This document shows, in pieces, positions 50,901-62,950 of a stretch of DNA of 64,000 nucleotides (positions within the stretch are counted from its first letter, which is position 1; each line of letters starts with the position of its first letter). The stretch is from Doris montereyensis. Its lineage: Eukaryota > Mollusca > Gastropoda > Nudibranchia > Dorididae. The notes under the pieces are model-generated. The model made no database searches, was not told where the DNA came from, and saw only the letters and a list, made by a program, of their open reading frames with translations. A program made the translations under genes and the position numbers. The stretch is from NCBI GenBank assembly GCA_037039925.1, contig JAXRKP010001794.1, positions 28,682-92,681 of the forward strand, given 5' to 3'.

Positions 50901-52800
50901 AAAGAGTATCTCAATGTGAAAAGATAGAGTATCTGAATCAGTAAAGAAAGAGTATGTCAATGTGAAAAGAAAGAGTATCTAAATGTGAAAAGAAAGAGTA
51001 TCTCAACGAGAAAAGAAAGAGTATCTCAATGTGAAAAGAAAGAGTATCTCAACTAGAAAAGAAAGAGTATCTCAACAACAAAAGAAAAAGTATCTCAACA
51101 AGAAAAGATAGAGTATCTCAATGAGAAAAGAAAGAGTAGGTCAATGTTAAAAGAAAGAGTATCTCAATGTAAAAAGAAAGAGTATCTCAACAAGAAAAGA
51201 AAGAGTATCTCAATGAGTAAAGAAAGAAAATCTCAATGTGAAAAGAAAGAGTATCTCAATGAGAAAACAAAGAGTATCTCAATGTGAAAAGATAGAGTAT
51301 CTCAATGGGAAAAGAAAGAGTATCTCAATGTGAAAAGAAAGAGTATCTCAATGCGAAAAGATAGAGTACCTTCAATGTGAAAAAAAGAGTATCTCAATGA
51401 GAAAAGAAAGAGTATCTCAACAAGACAAGAAAAAGTATCTCAATGTACAAAGAAAGAGTATCTCAACAAGAAAAGAAAGAATATCTCAACAAAAAAAGAA
51501 AGAGTATCTCAATAGGAAAAGAAAGAGTATGTCAATGTGAAAAGAAAAAGTATCTCAATGAGAAAAGAAAGAGTATCTCAATGTGAAAAGAAAGAGTATC
51601 TCAATGTGAAAAGAAAGAGTATCTGAATGTGAAAAGAAAGAGTATCTCAATGAAATAAGAGAGAGTATCTCAACAAGAAAAGAAAGAGTATCTATACAAG
51701 AAAACAAAAAGAGTATCACAACAAGAAAAGAAAGAGTATCTCAATGAGAAAAGAAAAAGTATCTGAACGAGAAAAGAAAGAGTATCTCAAGGTGAAAAGA
51801 AATAGTATCTCAATGTGAAAAGAAAGAGTATCTCAACAAGAAAAGAAAGAGTATCTCAATGTGCAAAGAAAGAGTATCTCAATGTGAAAAGAAAGAGTAT
51901 CTCAATCAGAAAAGAAAGAGTATCTCAATGAGAAAAGAAAGAGCATCTCAATGAGAAAAGAAAGAGTATCTCAATGTGAAAAGAAAGAGTATCTCATTGT
52001 GAAAAGAAACAGTATCTCAATGTGAAAAGAAAGAGTATCTCAATGTGAAAAGAAACAGTATCTCAATGTGAAAAGAAAGAGTATCTCAATGAGAAAAGAA
52101 AGAGCATCTCAATGAGAAAAGAAAAGAGTATCTCAATGTGAAAAGATAGAGTATATCAATGAGAAAAGAAAGAATATCTCAATGTGAAAAGAAAGAGTAT
52201 TTCAATGAGAAAAGATAGAGTATCTCAATGTGAAAAGATAGAGTATCTCAATGTGAAAAGAAAGAGTATCTAAATGTGAAAAGAAAGAGTGTCTCAACAA
52301 GAAAAGAAAGAGTATCTCAATGTGAAAGAAAGAGCATCTCAACAAGAAAAGAAAGAGTATCTCAACAAGAAACAAAAAGAGTATCTCAATGAGCAAAGAA
52401 AGAGTATCTCAATGTGAAAAGAAACAGTATCTCAACGAGAAAAGAAAGAGTATCTCAATATAAAACGAAAGAGTATCTCAACAAGAACAGAAAGAGTATC
52501 TCAACAAGAAAAGAAAGAGTATCTTAATGAGAAAGAAAGAGTATCTGAACGAGAAAAGAAAGAGTATCTCAATGTGAAAGGAAAGAGTATCTCAATGTGA
52601 AAAGAAAGAGTATCTCAATGTGAAAAGAAAGAGTATCTTAAACGAGAAAAAGAAAGAGTATCTCAACAAGAAAAGATAGAGTATCTCAATGTGAAAAGAA
52701 AGAGTATCTCAATGTGAAAAGAAAGAGTATCTAAATGTGAAAAGAAAGAGTATCTCAACGAGAAAAGAAAGAGTATCTCAATGTGAAAAGAAAGAGTATC
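47909..52800 (+). repeat. HOR block 2 super-unit Q (partial copy of P)
   Basis: It follows P in the same order: ggtcaatgtt at 47,909 and 51,139, the aaacag-type landmark at 49,481 (now gaatgtgtaaag), tgtttaaatg near 49,522, and the cttaaacgag unit near 52,637 (P has cttaaacaag near 46,690). Offsets stay at about 5,950-5,953 bp throughout. After about 52,790 the order no longer matches, so the copy is cut off at roughly 82% of P. Confidence 0.85.
49856..49868 (+). repeat. A13 homopolymer in a monomer tail
   Basis: Thirteen consecutive A follow a tgtg cassette. The equivalent position in super-unit P (43,906-43,911) has six. It may be slippage in the genome or a sequencing or consensus error. 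Confidence 0.9.
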
Positions 52801-54600
52801 TCAACGAGAAAAGAAAGAGTATCTCAACAACAAAAGAAAAAGTATCTCAACAAGAAAAGATAGAGTATCACAATGACAAAAGAAAGAGTATGTCAATGTG
52901 AAAAGAAAGAGTATCTCTCAATGTGTAAAAAGAAAGAGTATCTCAACAACAAAAGTGCATTCCTCAACAAGAAAAGATAGAGTATCTCAATGAGTAAAGA
53001 AAGAAAATCTCAATGAGAAAAGATAGAGTATCTCAATGGGAAAAGAAAGAGTATCTCAATGTGAAAGAAAGAGTATCTCAATGAAAAGAAAGAGTATCTC
53101 AATGTGAAAAGATAGTGTACCTCAATGTGAAAAAAAAGAGTATCTCAATGAGAAAAGAAACAGTATCTCAATGAGAAAAGAAAGAGTATCTCAACAAGAC
53201 AAGAAAGAGTATCTCAATGTACAAAAAAGAGTATCTCCAACAAGAAAAGAAAGACTATCTCAACAAAAAGAAAGAGTATCTCAACAGGAAAAGAAAGAGT
53301 ATCTCAATGAGAAAAGAAAGAGTATCCCAACAAGAAAAGAAAGAGTATCTCAATGTGAAAAGAAAGAATATCTCAACAAGAAAAGAAAGAGTATCTCAAC
53401 AAGAAAAGAAAGAGTATCTCAATGAGAAAAGATAGAGTATCTCAATGTGAAAAGATAGAGTATCTCAATGTTGAAAAGAAAGAGTATCTCAATGTGAAAG
53501 AAAGAATAATCTCAACAAGAAAAGAAAGAGTATCTCAACAAGAAAAGAAAAGAGTATCTCAATGAGAAAACAAAAAGTATCTCAATGTGAAAAGATAGAG
53601 TATCTCAATGTGAAAAGAAAGAGTATCTCAATGTGAAAAGAAAGAGTATCTCAACAAGAAAGAAAGAGTATCTCAATGTGAAAAGAAAGAGTATCTCAAC
53701 AAGAAAAGAAAAGTATCTCAATGTGAAAAGAAAGAGTATCTCAACAAGAAAAGAAATAGTATCTCAACAAGAAAGAAAGAAGTATCTCAACAAGAAAAGA
53801 AAGAATATCTCAATGTGAAAGAAATAGTATTTCAACAAAAAAGAAAGAGTATCTGAATGTGAAAAGAAATAGTATCTCAATGTGAAAAGAAAGAATATCT
53901 CAAAGTGAAAAGATAGAGTATCTCATTGTGAAGAGGAAGAGTATCTCAATAAGAAAAGAAAGAGTATCTCAAGAAGAAAAAAAAGAATATCTCAACAAAA
54001 AAAGAAGAGTATCTCATTGAGCAAAGAAAGAGTATCTCAAAGAAAAGAAAGAGTATCTTAATGTGAAAAGAAAGAGTATCTCAATGAGAAAAGAATGAGT
54101 ATCTCAACAAAGAAAGAAAGAGTATCTCAATGTGAAAAGAAAGAGTATCTCATTGCGTAAAGAAAGAGTATCTTAATGAGAAAGAAAGAGTATCTCATTG
54201 CGTAAAGAAAGAGTATCTTAATGAGAAAAGATAGAGTATCTCAACAAGAAAAGAAAGAATATCTCAACAAGAAAAGAGAGAGTATCTCAACAAGAAAAGA
54301 TAGAGTATCTCAACAAGAAAAGATAGAGTATCTCAACAAGAAAAGATAGAGTATCTCAACAAGAAAGATAGAGTATCTCAACAAGAAAAGATAGAGTATC
54401 TCAACAAGAAAAGAAAGAGTATCTCAACAAAGAAAGAAAGTGTATCTCAACAAGAAAAAAAAAGTATCTCAACAACAAAAGAAAGATTATCTCAACAAGA
54501 AAAGAAAGAGTATCTCAACAAGAAAAAGAAAGAGTATCTCAATGTGAAAGAAAGAGTATCTCAATGTGAAAAGAAAGAGTATCTCAATAAGAAAAGAAAG
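52801..54600 (+). repeat. Transitional satellite segment
   Basis: Near-consensus units mixed with broken ones (gtgcattcctcaac near 52,955, gtgtacctcaatg near 53,116). Fragments still resemble block 2 (tgagtaaagaaagaaaatc near 52,990, gacaagaaagag near 53,197) but are shortened and out of spacing. Beyond about 53.5 kb the sequence resembles block 3 instead. A tandem pair of cattgcgtaaagaaag units with cttaatgag lies at about 54,150-54,230. Confidence 0.75.
54238..54420 (+). repeat. Local run of caag / gatag monomers
   Basis: About eight successive caag units, at least five with the gatag tail, and one lacking a single A. It resembles the runs at 16.8-17.1 and 23.6-23.9 kb but lacks their gtatcacaac head variant, so an independent amplification is possible. 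Confidence 0.8.
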
Positions 54601-55939
54601 AGTATCTCAAGAAGAAAGGAAAGAGCATCTCAATGTGAAAAGATAGAGTATCTCAATGTGAAAAAAAGACTATTTCAATGTGAAAGAAAGAGTATCTCAA
54701 TGTGAAAAGGAAGAGTATATCACTGAGAAAAGATAGAGTATTTCACTGTGAAAAAGAAAGAGTATCTCAACGAGAAAAAGAAAGAATATCTCAATGAGAA
54801 AAAGTAGTATCTCAATGTGAAAACAAAGAGTATCCAATGTGAAAAGAAACAGTATCTCAAAAGAAAAGAAAGAGTATCTCAATGTGAAAAGAAAGAGCAT
54901 CTCAATGTGAAAAGAAAGCTATCTCAATGGGAAAGAAAGAGTATCTCAATGTGAAAAGAAAGAGTATCTCAATGTGAAAAGATAGAGTATCTCAACAAGA
55001 AAAGAAAGAGTATCTCAATGTGAAAAAAGATAGAGTATCTCAATGTGAAAAGAAAGAAATCTCAATGTGAAAAGAAAGAGTATCTCAATAAGAAAAGATA
55101 GAGTATCTCAATGTGAAAAGAAAGAGTATCTCAATGTGAAAAGAAACAGTATCTCAATGTGAAAAGAAAGTGTATCTCAATGTGAAAAGAAAGAGTATCT
55201 CAATGGGAGAAAAGAAAGAGTATCTCAACAAGAAAAGAAGAGTATCTCAACAAGAAAAGAAAGAGTATCTTTAACAAGAAAAGAAAGAGTATCTCAACAA
55301 GAAAAGAAAGAGTATCCAACATGAAAATAAAAAAGAGTATCTTAACAAGAAAAGAAGGAGTATCTCAATGTGAAAAGAAAAAGAGTGTGTCAATGTGAAA
55401 AGAAAGAGTATCTCAACAAGAAAAGAAAGACTATCTCCAATGTGAAGAGAAAGAGCATCTCCAATGTGAAAAGAAAGAGTATCTCAATGTGAAAAGAAAG
55501 AGTATCTCAATGTGAAAAGAAAGAGTATCTCAATGAGAAAAAAAGAATATCTCAATGTGAAAAGAAAGAGTATCTCAACAAGAAAAGAAAGAGTATCTCA
55601 ATGAGAAAGAAAGGCTATCTCAATGAAAGATAGGTATCTCATTGTGAAGAGGAAAGAGTATTTCAATAAGAAAAGAAAGGAGTATCTCAAGAAGAAAGGA
55701 AAGAATATTCACAAAAAGAAAGGAAAGAGCATCTCAATGTGAAAAGAAAGAGCATCTCAATGTGAAAAGAAAGAGTATCTCAATATCTCAAGAAAAGAAA
55801 GAGTATCTCAATGTGAAAAGAAAGAGCATCTCAATGTGAAAAGAAAGAGTATCTCAATGTGAAAAGAAAGAGTATCTCAATGTGAAAAGAATGAGCATCA
55901 CCAATGTGAAAAGAAAGAGCATCTCAATGTGAAAAGAAA

Positions 55940-56155
55940 GAGTATCTCAATGTGAAAAGAAACAGTATCTCAATGTGAAAAGAAACAGTATCTCAATGTG
56001 AAAAGAAACAGTATTTCAATGTGAAAAGAAACAGTATCTCAATGTGAAAAGAAACAGTATCTCAATGTGAAAAAAACAGTATCTCAATGTGAAAAGAAAC
56101 AGTATCTCAATGTGAAAAGAAACAGTATCTCAATGTGAAAAGAAACAGTATCTCA
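55940..56155 (+). repeat. Run of gaaacag (cag-head) monomers
   Basis: About ten consecutive tgtg units have head cagtatctcaa instead of gagtatctcaa, the same single G-to-C change in each. It is a clear local homogenisation tract, and a related run lies at about 58,425-58,660. Confidence 0.9.
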
Positions 56156-58424
56156 AAGTGAAAAGAAAGAGTATCTTAACGAGAAAATGGGAAGACTATC
56201 TCAATGTGAAAGAAAGAGTATCTCAACAAAGAAAAGAAAGAGTATCTCAACAAGAAAAGGAAGGAGTATCTTAACAAGAAAAGAAAAGAGTATCTCAACA
56301 AGAAAAGAAAGAGTATCTCAACAAGAAAAGAAAGAATATCTTAAGAAGAAAAAAGAAAGAGTATCTCAATGTGAAAAGAAAGAGTATCTCAACAAGAAAA
56401 GAAAGAGTATCTTAAGAAGAAAAGAAAGAGTATCTCAATGTGAAAAGAAAGAGTATCTTAACAAGAAAAGGAAGAATATCTCAATGTGAAAAGAAAGAGT
56501 ATCTCAACAAGAAAAGAAAGAGTATCTCAACAAGAAAAGGAAGACTATCTATATGTGAAAAGAAAGAGTATCTCAATGTGAAAAGAAAGAGTATCTCAAT
56601 GTGAAAAGAAAGAGTATCTCAATGTGAAAAGAAACAGTATCTCAATAAGAAAAGAAAGAGTATCTCAATGTGAAAAAAACAGTATCTCAATAAGAAAAGA
56701 AAGAGTATCTCAGTGTGAAAAGAAAGAGTATCCCAATAAGAAAAGAAAGAGTATCTCAATGTGAAAAGGAAGACTATCTCAATGTGAAAAGAAAGAGTAT
56801 CTTAACAAGAAAAGATAGAGTATCTCAATGTGAAACGAGAGAGTATCTCAACAAGAAAAAGAAAGAGTATCTCAATGTGAAAAGAAAGAGTATCTCAACA
56901 AGAAAAGAAAGAGCATCTCAATGTGAAAAGAAAGAGTATCGCAAATGTGAAAAGAAAGAGTATCTCAATAAGAAAAGAAAGAGTATCTCAATGTGAAAAG
57001 AAAGAGTATCTCAATAAGAAAAGAAAGAGTATCTCAACAAGAAAAGAAAGAGTATCTCAACAAGAAAAGAAAGAGTATCTCAATGTGAAAAGAAAGAGTA
57101 TCTCAATGTGAAAAGAAAGAGTATCTCAATAAGAAAGAAAGAGTATCTCAAGAAGAAAGGAAAGAGTATCTCAATGTGAAAAGATAGAGTATCTCAATGT
57201 GAAAAAAAAGACTATTTCAATGTGAAAAGAAAGAGCATCTCAATGTGAAAAGGAAGAGTATCTCACTGAGAAAAGATAGAGTATTTCACTGTGAAAAGAA
57301 AGAGTATTCAACGAGAAAAGAAAGAATATCTCAATGAGAAAAGAAGGAGTATCTCAATGTGAAAAACAAAGAGTATCTCAATGTGAAAAGAAACAGTATC
57401 TCAAAAGAAAAGAAAGAGTATCTCAATGTGAAAAGAAAGAGCATCTCAATGTGAAAAGAAAGAGTATCTCAATGGGAAAAGAAAAAGTATCTCAATGTGA
57501 AAAAGAAAGAGTATCTCAATGTGAAAAGATAGAGTGTCTCAATGTGAAAAGAAAGAGTATCTCAATGTGAAAAGATAGAGTATCTCAATGTGAAAAGAAA
57601 GAGTATCTCAATGTGAAAAGAAAGAGTATCTCAATGAGAAAAGATAGAGTATCTCAATGTGAAAAGAAAGAGTATCTCAATGTGAAAGAAACAGTATCTC
57701 AATGTGAAAAGAAAGAGTATCTCAATGTGAAAAAGAAAGAGTATCTTAACAACAAAAGAAAGAGTATCACAACAAGAAAAAAAGAGATATCTCAACATGA
57801 AAAGAGTATCTTAACAAGAAAAGAAAGAGTATCTCAATGTGAAAAGAAAGAGTGTGTCAATGTGAAAAGAAAGAGTATCTCAACAAGAAAAGAAAGACTA
57901 TCTCAATGTGAAGAGAAAGAGCATCTCAATGTGAAAAGAAAGAGTATCTCAATGTGAAAAGAAAGAGTATCTCAATGTGAAAAGAAAGAGTATCTCAATG
58001 AGAAAAGAAAGAATATCTCAATGTGAAAAGTAAAAGTATCTCAACAAGAAAAGAAAGAGTATCTCAATGTGAAAAGAAAGAATATCTCAATGTCAAAAAG
58101 ATAGAGTATCTCATTGTGAAGGAAGAGTATCTCAATAAGAAAAGAAAGAGTATCTCAAGAAGAAAAGAAAGAATATCTCACAAAAGAAAGGAAAGAGCAT
58201 CTCAATGTGAAAAGAAAGAGTATCTCAATGTGAAAAGAAAGAGTATCGCAATGTGAAAAGAAAGAGTATCTCAATGTGAAAAGAAAGAGCATCTCAATGT
58301 GAAAAGAAAGAGTATCTCAATGTGAAAAGAAAGAGTATCTCAATGTGAAAAGAAAGAGCATCTCAATGTGAAAAGAAAGAGCATCTCAATGTGAAAAGAA
58401 AGAGTATCTCAATGTGAAAAGAAG

Positions 58425-58660
58425 CAGTATCTCAATGTGAAAAGAAACAGTATCTCAATGTGAAAAGAAACAGTATCTCAATGTCAAAGAAACAGCATCT
58501 CAATGTGAAAAGAAACAGTATCTCAATGTCAAAAGAAACAGTATCTCAATGTCAAAAGAAACAGTATCTCAATGAAAAGAAACAGTATCTCAATGTGAAA
58601 AGAAATAGTATCTCAATGTGAAAAGAAACAGTATCTCAATGTGAACAGAAACAGTATCTC
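58425..58660 (+). repeat. Second run of gaaacag monomers
   Basis: About ten units with the cag head, several with tgtc in the cassette (aatgtcaaaag), a change not seen in the first run. Being one block-3 offset away, the run was probably inherited and then diverged further. Confidence 0.85.
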
Positions 58661-59600
58661 AATGTGAAAAGAAAGAGTACCTTAACAAGAAAGGAAGACT
58701 ATCTCAATGTGAAAGAAAGAGTATCTCAACAAGAAAAGAAAGAGTATCTCAACAAGAAAAGGAAGAGTATCTTAACAAGAAAAGAAAGAGTATACTCAAC
58801 AAGAAGGAAGAGTATCTCAACAAGAAAAGAAAAGACTATCTCAACAAGAAAAGAAAGAGTATCTTAAGATGAAAAGAAAGAAGTATCTCAATGTGAAAAG
58901 AAAGAGTATCTCAATGTGAAAAGAAAGAGTATCTCAATGTGAAAAGAAAGAGTATCTTAACAAGAAAAGGAAGAATATCTCAATGTGAAAGAAAGAGTAT
59001 CTCAACAAGAAAAAAAGAGTATCTCAACAGAAAAGGAAGACTATCTCAATGTGAAAAGAAAGAGTATCTCAATGTGAAAGAAACAGTATCTCAATGTGAA
59101 AAGAAAGAGTATCTCAATGTGAAAAAAATAGTATCTCAATAAGAAAAGAAAGAGTATCTCAATAAGAAAAGAAACAGTATCTCAATAAGAAAAGAAAGAG
59201 TATCTCAATGTGAAAAGAAAGAGTATCTCAATAAGAAAAGAAAGAGTATCTCAATGTGAAAAGGAAGACTATCTCAATGTGAAAAGAAAGAGTATCTCAA
59301 TGTGAAAAGAAAGAGTATCTCAATGTGAAAAGAAAAAGTATCTCAATGTGAAAAGAAAGAGTATCTCAATGTGAAAAGAAAAGTATCTCAACAAGAAAAG
59401 AAAGAGCATCTCAATGTGAAAAGAAAGAGTATCTCAATGTGAAAAGAAAAGAGTATCTCAATAAGAAAAGAAAGAGTATCTCAATGTGAAAAGAAAGATA
59501 TATCTCAATGTGAAAGAAGAGTATCTCAATAAGAAAAGAAAGAGTATCTCAATAAGATAAGAAAGAGTATCTCAATAAAAAAGAAAGAGTATCTCAATAA

Positions 59601-60400
59601 GAAAAAGAAAGAGTATCTCAATGTGAAAAGAAAGAATATCTTAACAAGAAAGGAAGAGTATCTCAACAAGAAAGAGGAAGTATCTCAATAAGAAAAGAAA
59701 GAGTATCTCAATAAAGAAAAGAAAGAGTATCTCAACAAGAAAAAAGAAAGAGTATCTCAACAAGAAAAAGAAGAGTATCTCAATACAAGAAAGAGAAAAA
59801 AGTATCTCAATAAGAAAAGAGTATCTCAATAAAAGAAAGAAAGAGTATCTCAATGTGAAAAGAAAGAGTATCTCAATAAGAAAAGAAAAGAGTATCTCAA
59901 TAAAGAAAAGAAAGTATCTCAATGTGAAAAAGAAAAGTATCTCAATGTCAAAGAAAGAGTATCTCAATGTGAAAGAAAGAGTATCTCAATGTGAAAAAAA
60001 AAGTGTCTCAATGTGAAAAGAAAGAGTATCTCAATGTGAAAGAAAGAGTATCTCAATAAGGAAAAGAAAGAGTATCTCAATGTGAAAGAAAGAGTATCTC
60101 AATGTGAAAGAAAAAGAGCATCTCAATGTGAAAACAAAGAGTGTCTCAATAAGGAAAAGAAAAGAGTATCTCAACAAGAAAAGAAAGAGTATCTCAATAA
60201 GAAAAAGTATCTCAATAAGAAAGAAAAGAGTATCTCAACAGAAAAAGAAAGAGCATCTCAATGTGAAAAAGAATATCTCAATGTGAAAAGAAAGAATATC
60301 TCAATAAGAAAAGAAAAAGTATCTCAATGTGAAAGAAAAAATATCAATGTGAAAAGAAAGAGTATCTCAATGTGAAAAGAAAGAGTATCTCAATGTGAAA
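59601..60400 (+). repeat. Disturbed taag-rich satellite segment
   Basis: The taag cassette (caataagaaaag) is unusually common here. Many units have lost or gained one to four nucleotides (caataaagaaaag, caatacaagaaagag, caataaaagaaag). No other sequence class is present. Confidence 0.78.
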
Positions 60401-61830
60401 AGAAAGAGTATCTTAAAGTGAAAAGAAACAGTATCTCAATGTGAAAAGAAAGAGTATCTCAATAAGACAAGAAAGAGTATCTCAATGTGAAAAGAAAGAG
60501 TATCTCAATGTGAAAAGAAAGAGTATCTCAATAAGAAAAGAAAGAGCATCTCAATGTGAAAAGAAAGAGTATCTCAATGTGAAAAGAAAGAGTATCTCAA
60601 TGTGAAAAGAAAGAGTATCTCAACAAGAAAAGAAAGAGTATCTCAATGTGAAAAGAAAGAGTATCTCAATGTGAAAAGAAAGAGTATCTCAATGTGAACA
60701 GAAAGAGTATCTCAATGTGAAAAGAAAGAGTATCTCAATGTGAAAAGAAAGAGTATGTCAATGTGAATAGAAAGAGTATCTCAACAAGAAAAGAAAGAGT
60801 ATCTCAATGTGAAAAGAAAGAGTATCTCAACAAGAAAAGAAAGAGTATCTCAATGTGAAAAGAAAGAGTATCTCAATGTGAAAAGAAAGAGTATCTCAAT
60901 GTGAAAAGAAAGAGTATGTCATTAAGAAAAGAAAGAGTATCTCATTGCGTAAAGAAAGAGTATCTCAACAAGAAAAGAAAGAGTATCTCAATGTGAAAAG
61001 AAAGAGTATCTCAATGTGAAAAGAAAGAGTATCTCAATGTGAAAAGAAAGAGTATCTCAACAAGAAAAGAAAGAGTATCTCAATGTGAAAAGAAAGAGTC
61101 TCTCAACAAGAAAAGAAAGAGTATCTCAATGTGAAAAGAAAGAGTATCTCAACAAGAAAAGAAAGAGTATCTCAATTTGAAAAGAAAGAGTATCTCAACA
61201 AGAAAAGAAAGAGTATCTCAATGTGAAAAAAAAGAGTATCTCAACAAGAAAAGAAAGAGTATCTCAATGTGAAAAGAAAGAGTATCTCAACAAGAAAAGA
61301 AAGAGTATCTCAACAAGAAAAGAAAGAGTATCTCAATGTGAAATGAAAGAGTATCTCAACAAGAAAAGAAAGAGCATCTCAATGTGAAAAGAAAGAGTAT
61401 CTCAATGTGAAAAGAAAGAGTATCTCAATGTGAAAAGAAAGAGTATCTCAATGTGAAAAGAAAGAGTATCTCAATGTGAAAAGAAAGAGTATCTCAATGT
61501 GAAAAGAAAGAGTATCTCAATAAGAAAAGAAAGAGTATCTCAACAAGAAAAGAAAGAGTATCTCAACAAGAAAAGAAAGAGTATCTCAACAAGAAAAGAA
61601 AGAGTATCTCAACAAGAAAAGAAAGAGTATCTCAACAAGAAAAGGAAGAGTATCTTAACAAGAAAAGAAAGAGTATCTCAACAAGAAAAGAAAAAGTATC
61701 TCAACAAGAAAAGAAAGAGTATCTCAATGTGAAAAGAAAGAGTATCTCAATGTGAAAAGAAAGAGTATCTCAATGTGAAAAGAAAGAGTATCTCAACAAG
61801 AAAAGAAAGAGTATCTCAATGAGAAAAGAA
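60401..61830 (+). repeat. Most homogeneous satellite stretch
   Basis: Around 60 nearly perfect 23-mers with almost no length change. Cassettes are almost all tgtg or caag, with a few taag, and substitutions are rare. It is the best place in the window to read the consensus monomer. Confidence 0.85.
61036..61300 (+). repeat. Alternating tgtg / caag dimers (46 bp)
   Basis: Within the homogeneous stretch the cassettes largely alternate tgtg, caag, tgtg, caag, with occasional exceptions (one tttg in place of tgtg, then a caag pair). This suggests a 46-bp dimer being amplified as a unit. Confidence 0.65.
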
Positions 61831-62950
61831 AGAGTATCTTAAAGTGAAAAGAAACAGTATCTCAACAAGAAAAGAAAGAGTATCTCAACAAAGAAAGAAA
61901 GAGTATCGCAATGTGAAAAGAAAGAGTATCTCAATGTGAAAAGAAAAGAGTATCTCAATGTGAAAGAAAGAGTATCTCAATGCGAACAGAAAGAGTATCT
62001 CAATGTGAAAGAAAGAGTATCTCAATGTGAAAGAAAGAAGATCTCAACAAAGAAAAGAAAGAGTAATTATCTCAGTGAAAGAAAGATTCATCTCAATGTG
62101 AAAAGAAAAAGTATCTCAACGAGAAAGAAAAGTATCTCAATGTGAAAGAAAGATTATCTCAATAAAAGAAAGAAACAAGAAAAGATAGTGTATCTCAATG
62201 TGAAAAGAAACAGTATCTCAACAAGAAACAAAAAGAATATCTCAACAAGAAAAGAAACAGTATCTCAATGTGAAAGAAAGAGTATCTCAATGTCAAAAGA
62301 AAGAGTATCTCAATGTGAAAAAGAAAGAGTATCTCAATCGAGAAAAGAGTATCTCAATGAAAATATATGTCAATGAGAAAAGAAAAGAGTATCTCAACAA
62401 GAAATAATCTCAGTGTGAAAGAGTATCTCAACAAAGAAAACAAAAAGGAAAAAAAGTATCTCAACAAGAAAAGAAGAGAAGTATCTCAATGTGAAAGAAA
62501 GAGAGTATCTCAATGTGATAAGAGTATCTCAATGAGGAAAACAAAGAAGATGTCAATGTGAAAGAAGAGTATCTCCAACTAAGAAAAGATAAGTATCTCA
62601 ACAAAGAAAAGAAGAGTATCTAAAATGGGAAAGAAAGAAGTATCTCAATGAAAAGAAGAATATCTCAATGTGTGAAATGATAGAGAGTATCTCATTGTGA
62701 AGACAAGAGTATCTCAGAAGAAAGAAAAGAGAGTATGTCAAGAAGAAAACAAGAGTATCTCAACAAGAAAAAGAAAAGTATCTCAACAAGAAAAAGAGGA
62801 GTATCTCTATGAAAAAAGAAGAGTATCTCAATATGAGAAGAAAGAGTATCTCAACAGAAAAGAAAAGTATCTCAATGTAAAAGATAAGAGCATCTCAATG
62901 TGAAAAGAAAGAGTATCTCAACAAGAAAAGAAAGAGTATATCAACAAGAA
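61831..62950 (+). repeat. Degenerate satellite segment (right)
   Basis: Monomers are broken by many indels: gtaattatctcag near 62,063, gaaaatatatgtcaatg near 62,360, and repeated loss of tail A residues. The texture resembles the first 3.5 kb, but regular monomers resume after about 62.95 kb. It is therefore an internal island of decay rather than the array edge. Confidence 0.8.

Larger units (their letters stand above)
35351..52800 (+). repeat. Higher-order repeat block 2
   Basis: The landmark gagtaccttcaatg occurs at about 37,574, 40,340, 42,181, 45,411, 48,133 and 51,364, giving spacings of 2,766, 1,841, 3,230, 2,722 and 3,231 bp. The landmark ctgaatcagtaaag gives the same steps, with its gaatcag at 39,910, 41,752, 44,983, 47,704 and 50,934. 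Successive 3,231 and 2,722 steps add to 5,952 bp, which repeats. Sequence between equivalent landmarks is nearly identical by eye, much closer than in block 1, so this is the younger block. Confidence 0.9.
54601..59600 (+). repeat. Higher-order repeat block 3 (about 2.5 kb, two copies)
   Basis: The landmark tttcactgtgaaaa is at 54,741 and 57,284. gtgtgtcaatg is at 55,385 and 57,852. cacaaaa..gaaaggaaagagc is at 55,710 and 58,179. Runs of cagtatctcaatgtg are at about 55,940-56,155 and 58,425-58,660. The cttaac..aagactatctc junction is at about 56,172 and 58,680. Offsets range from about 2,467 to 2,543 bp, so the copies differ by several small indels and are older than block 2. The second copy fades into taag-rich sequence. 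Confidence 0.82.
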
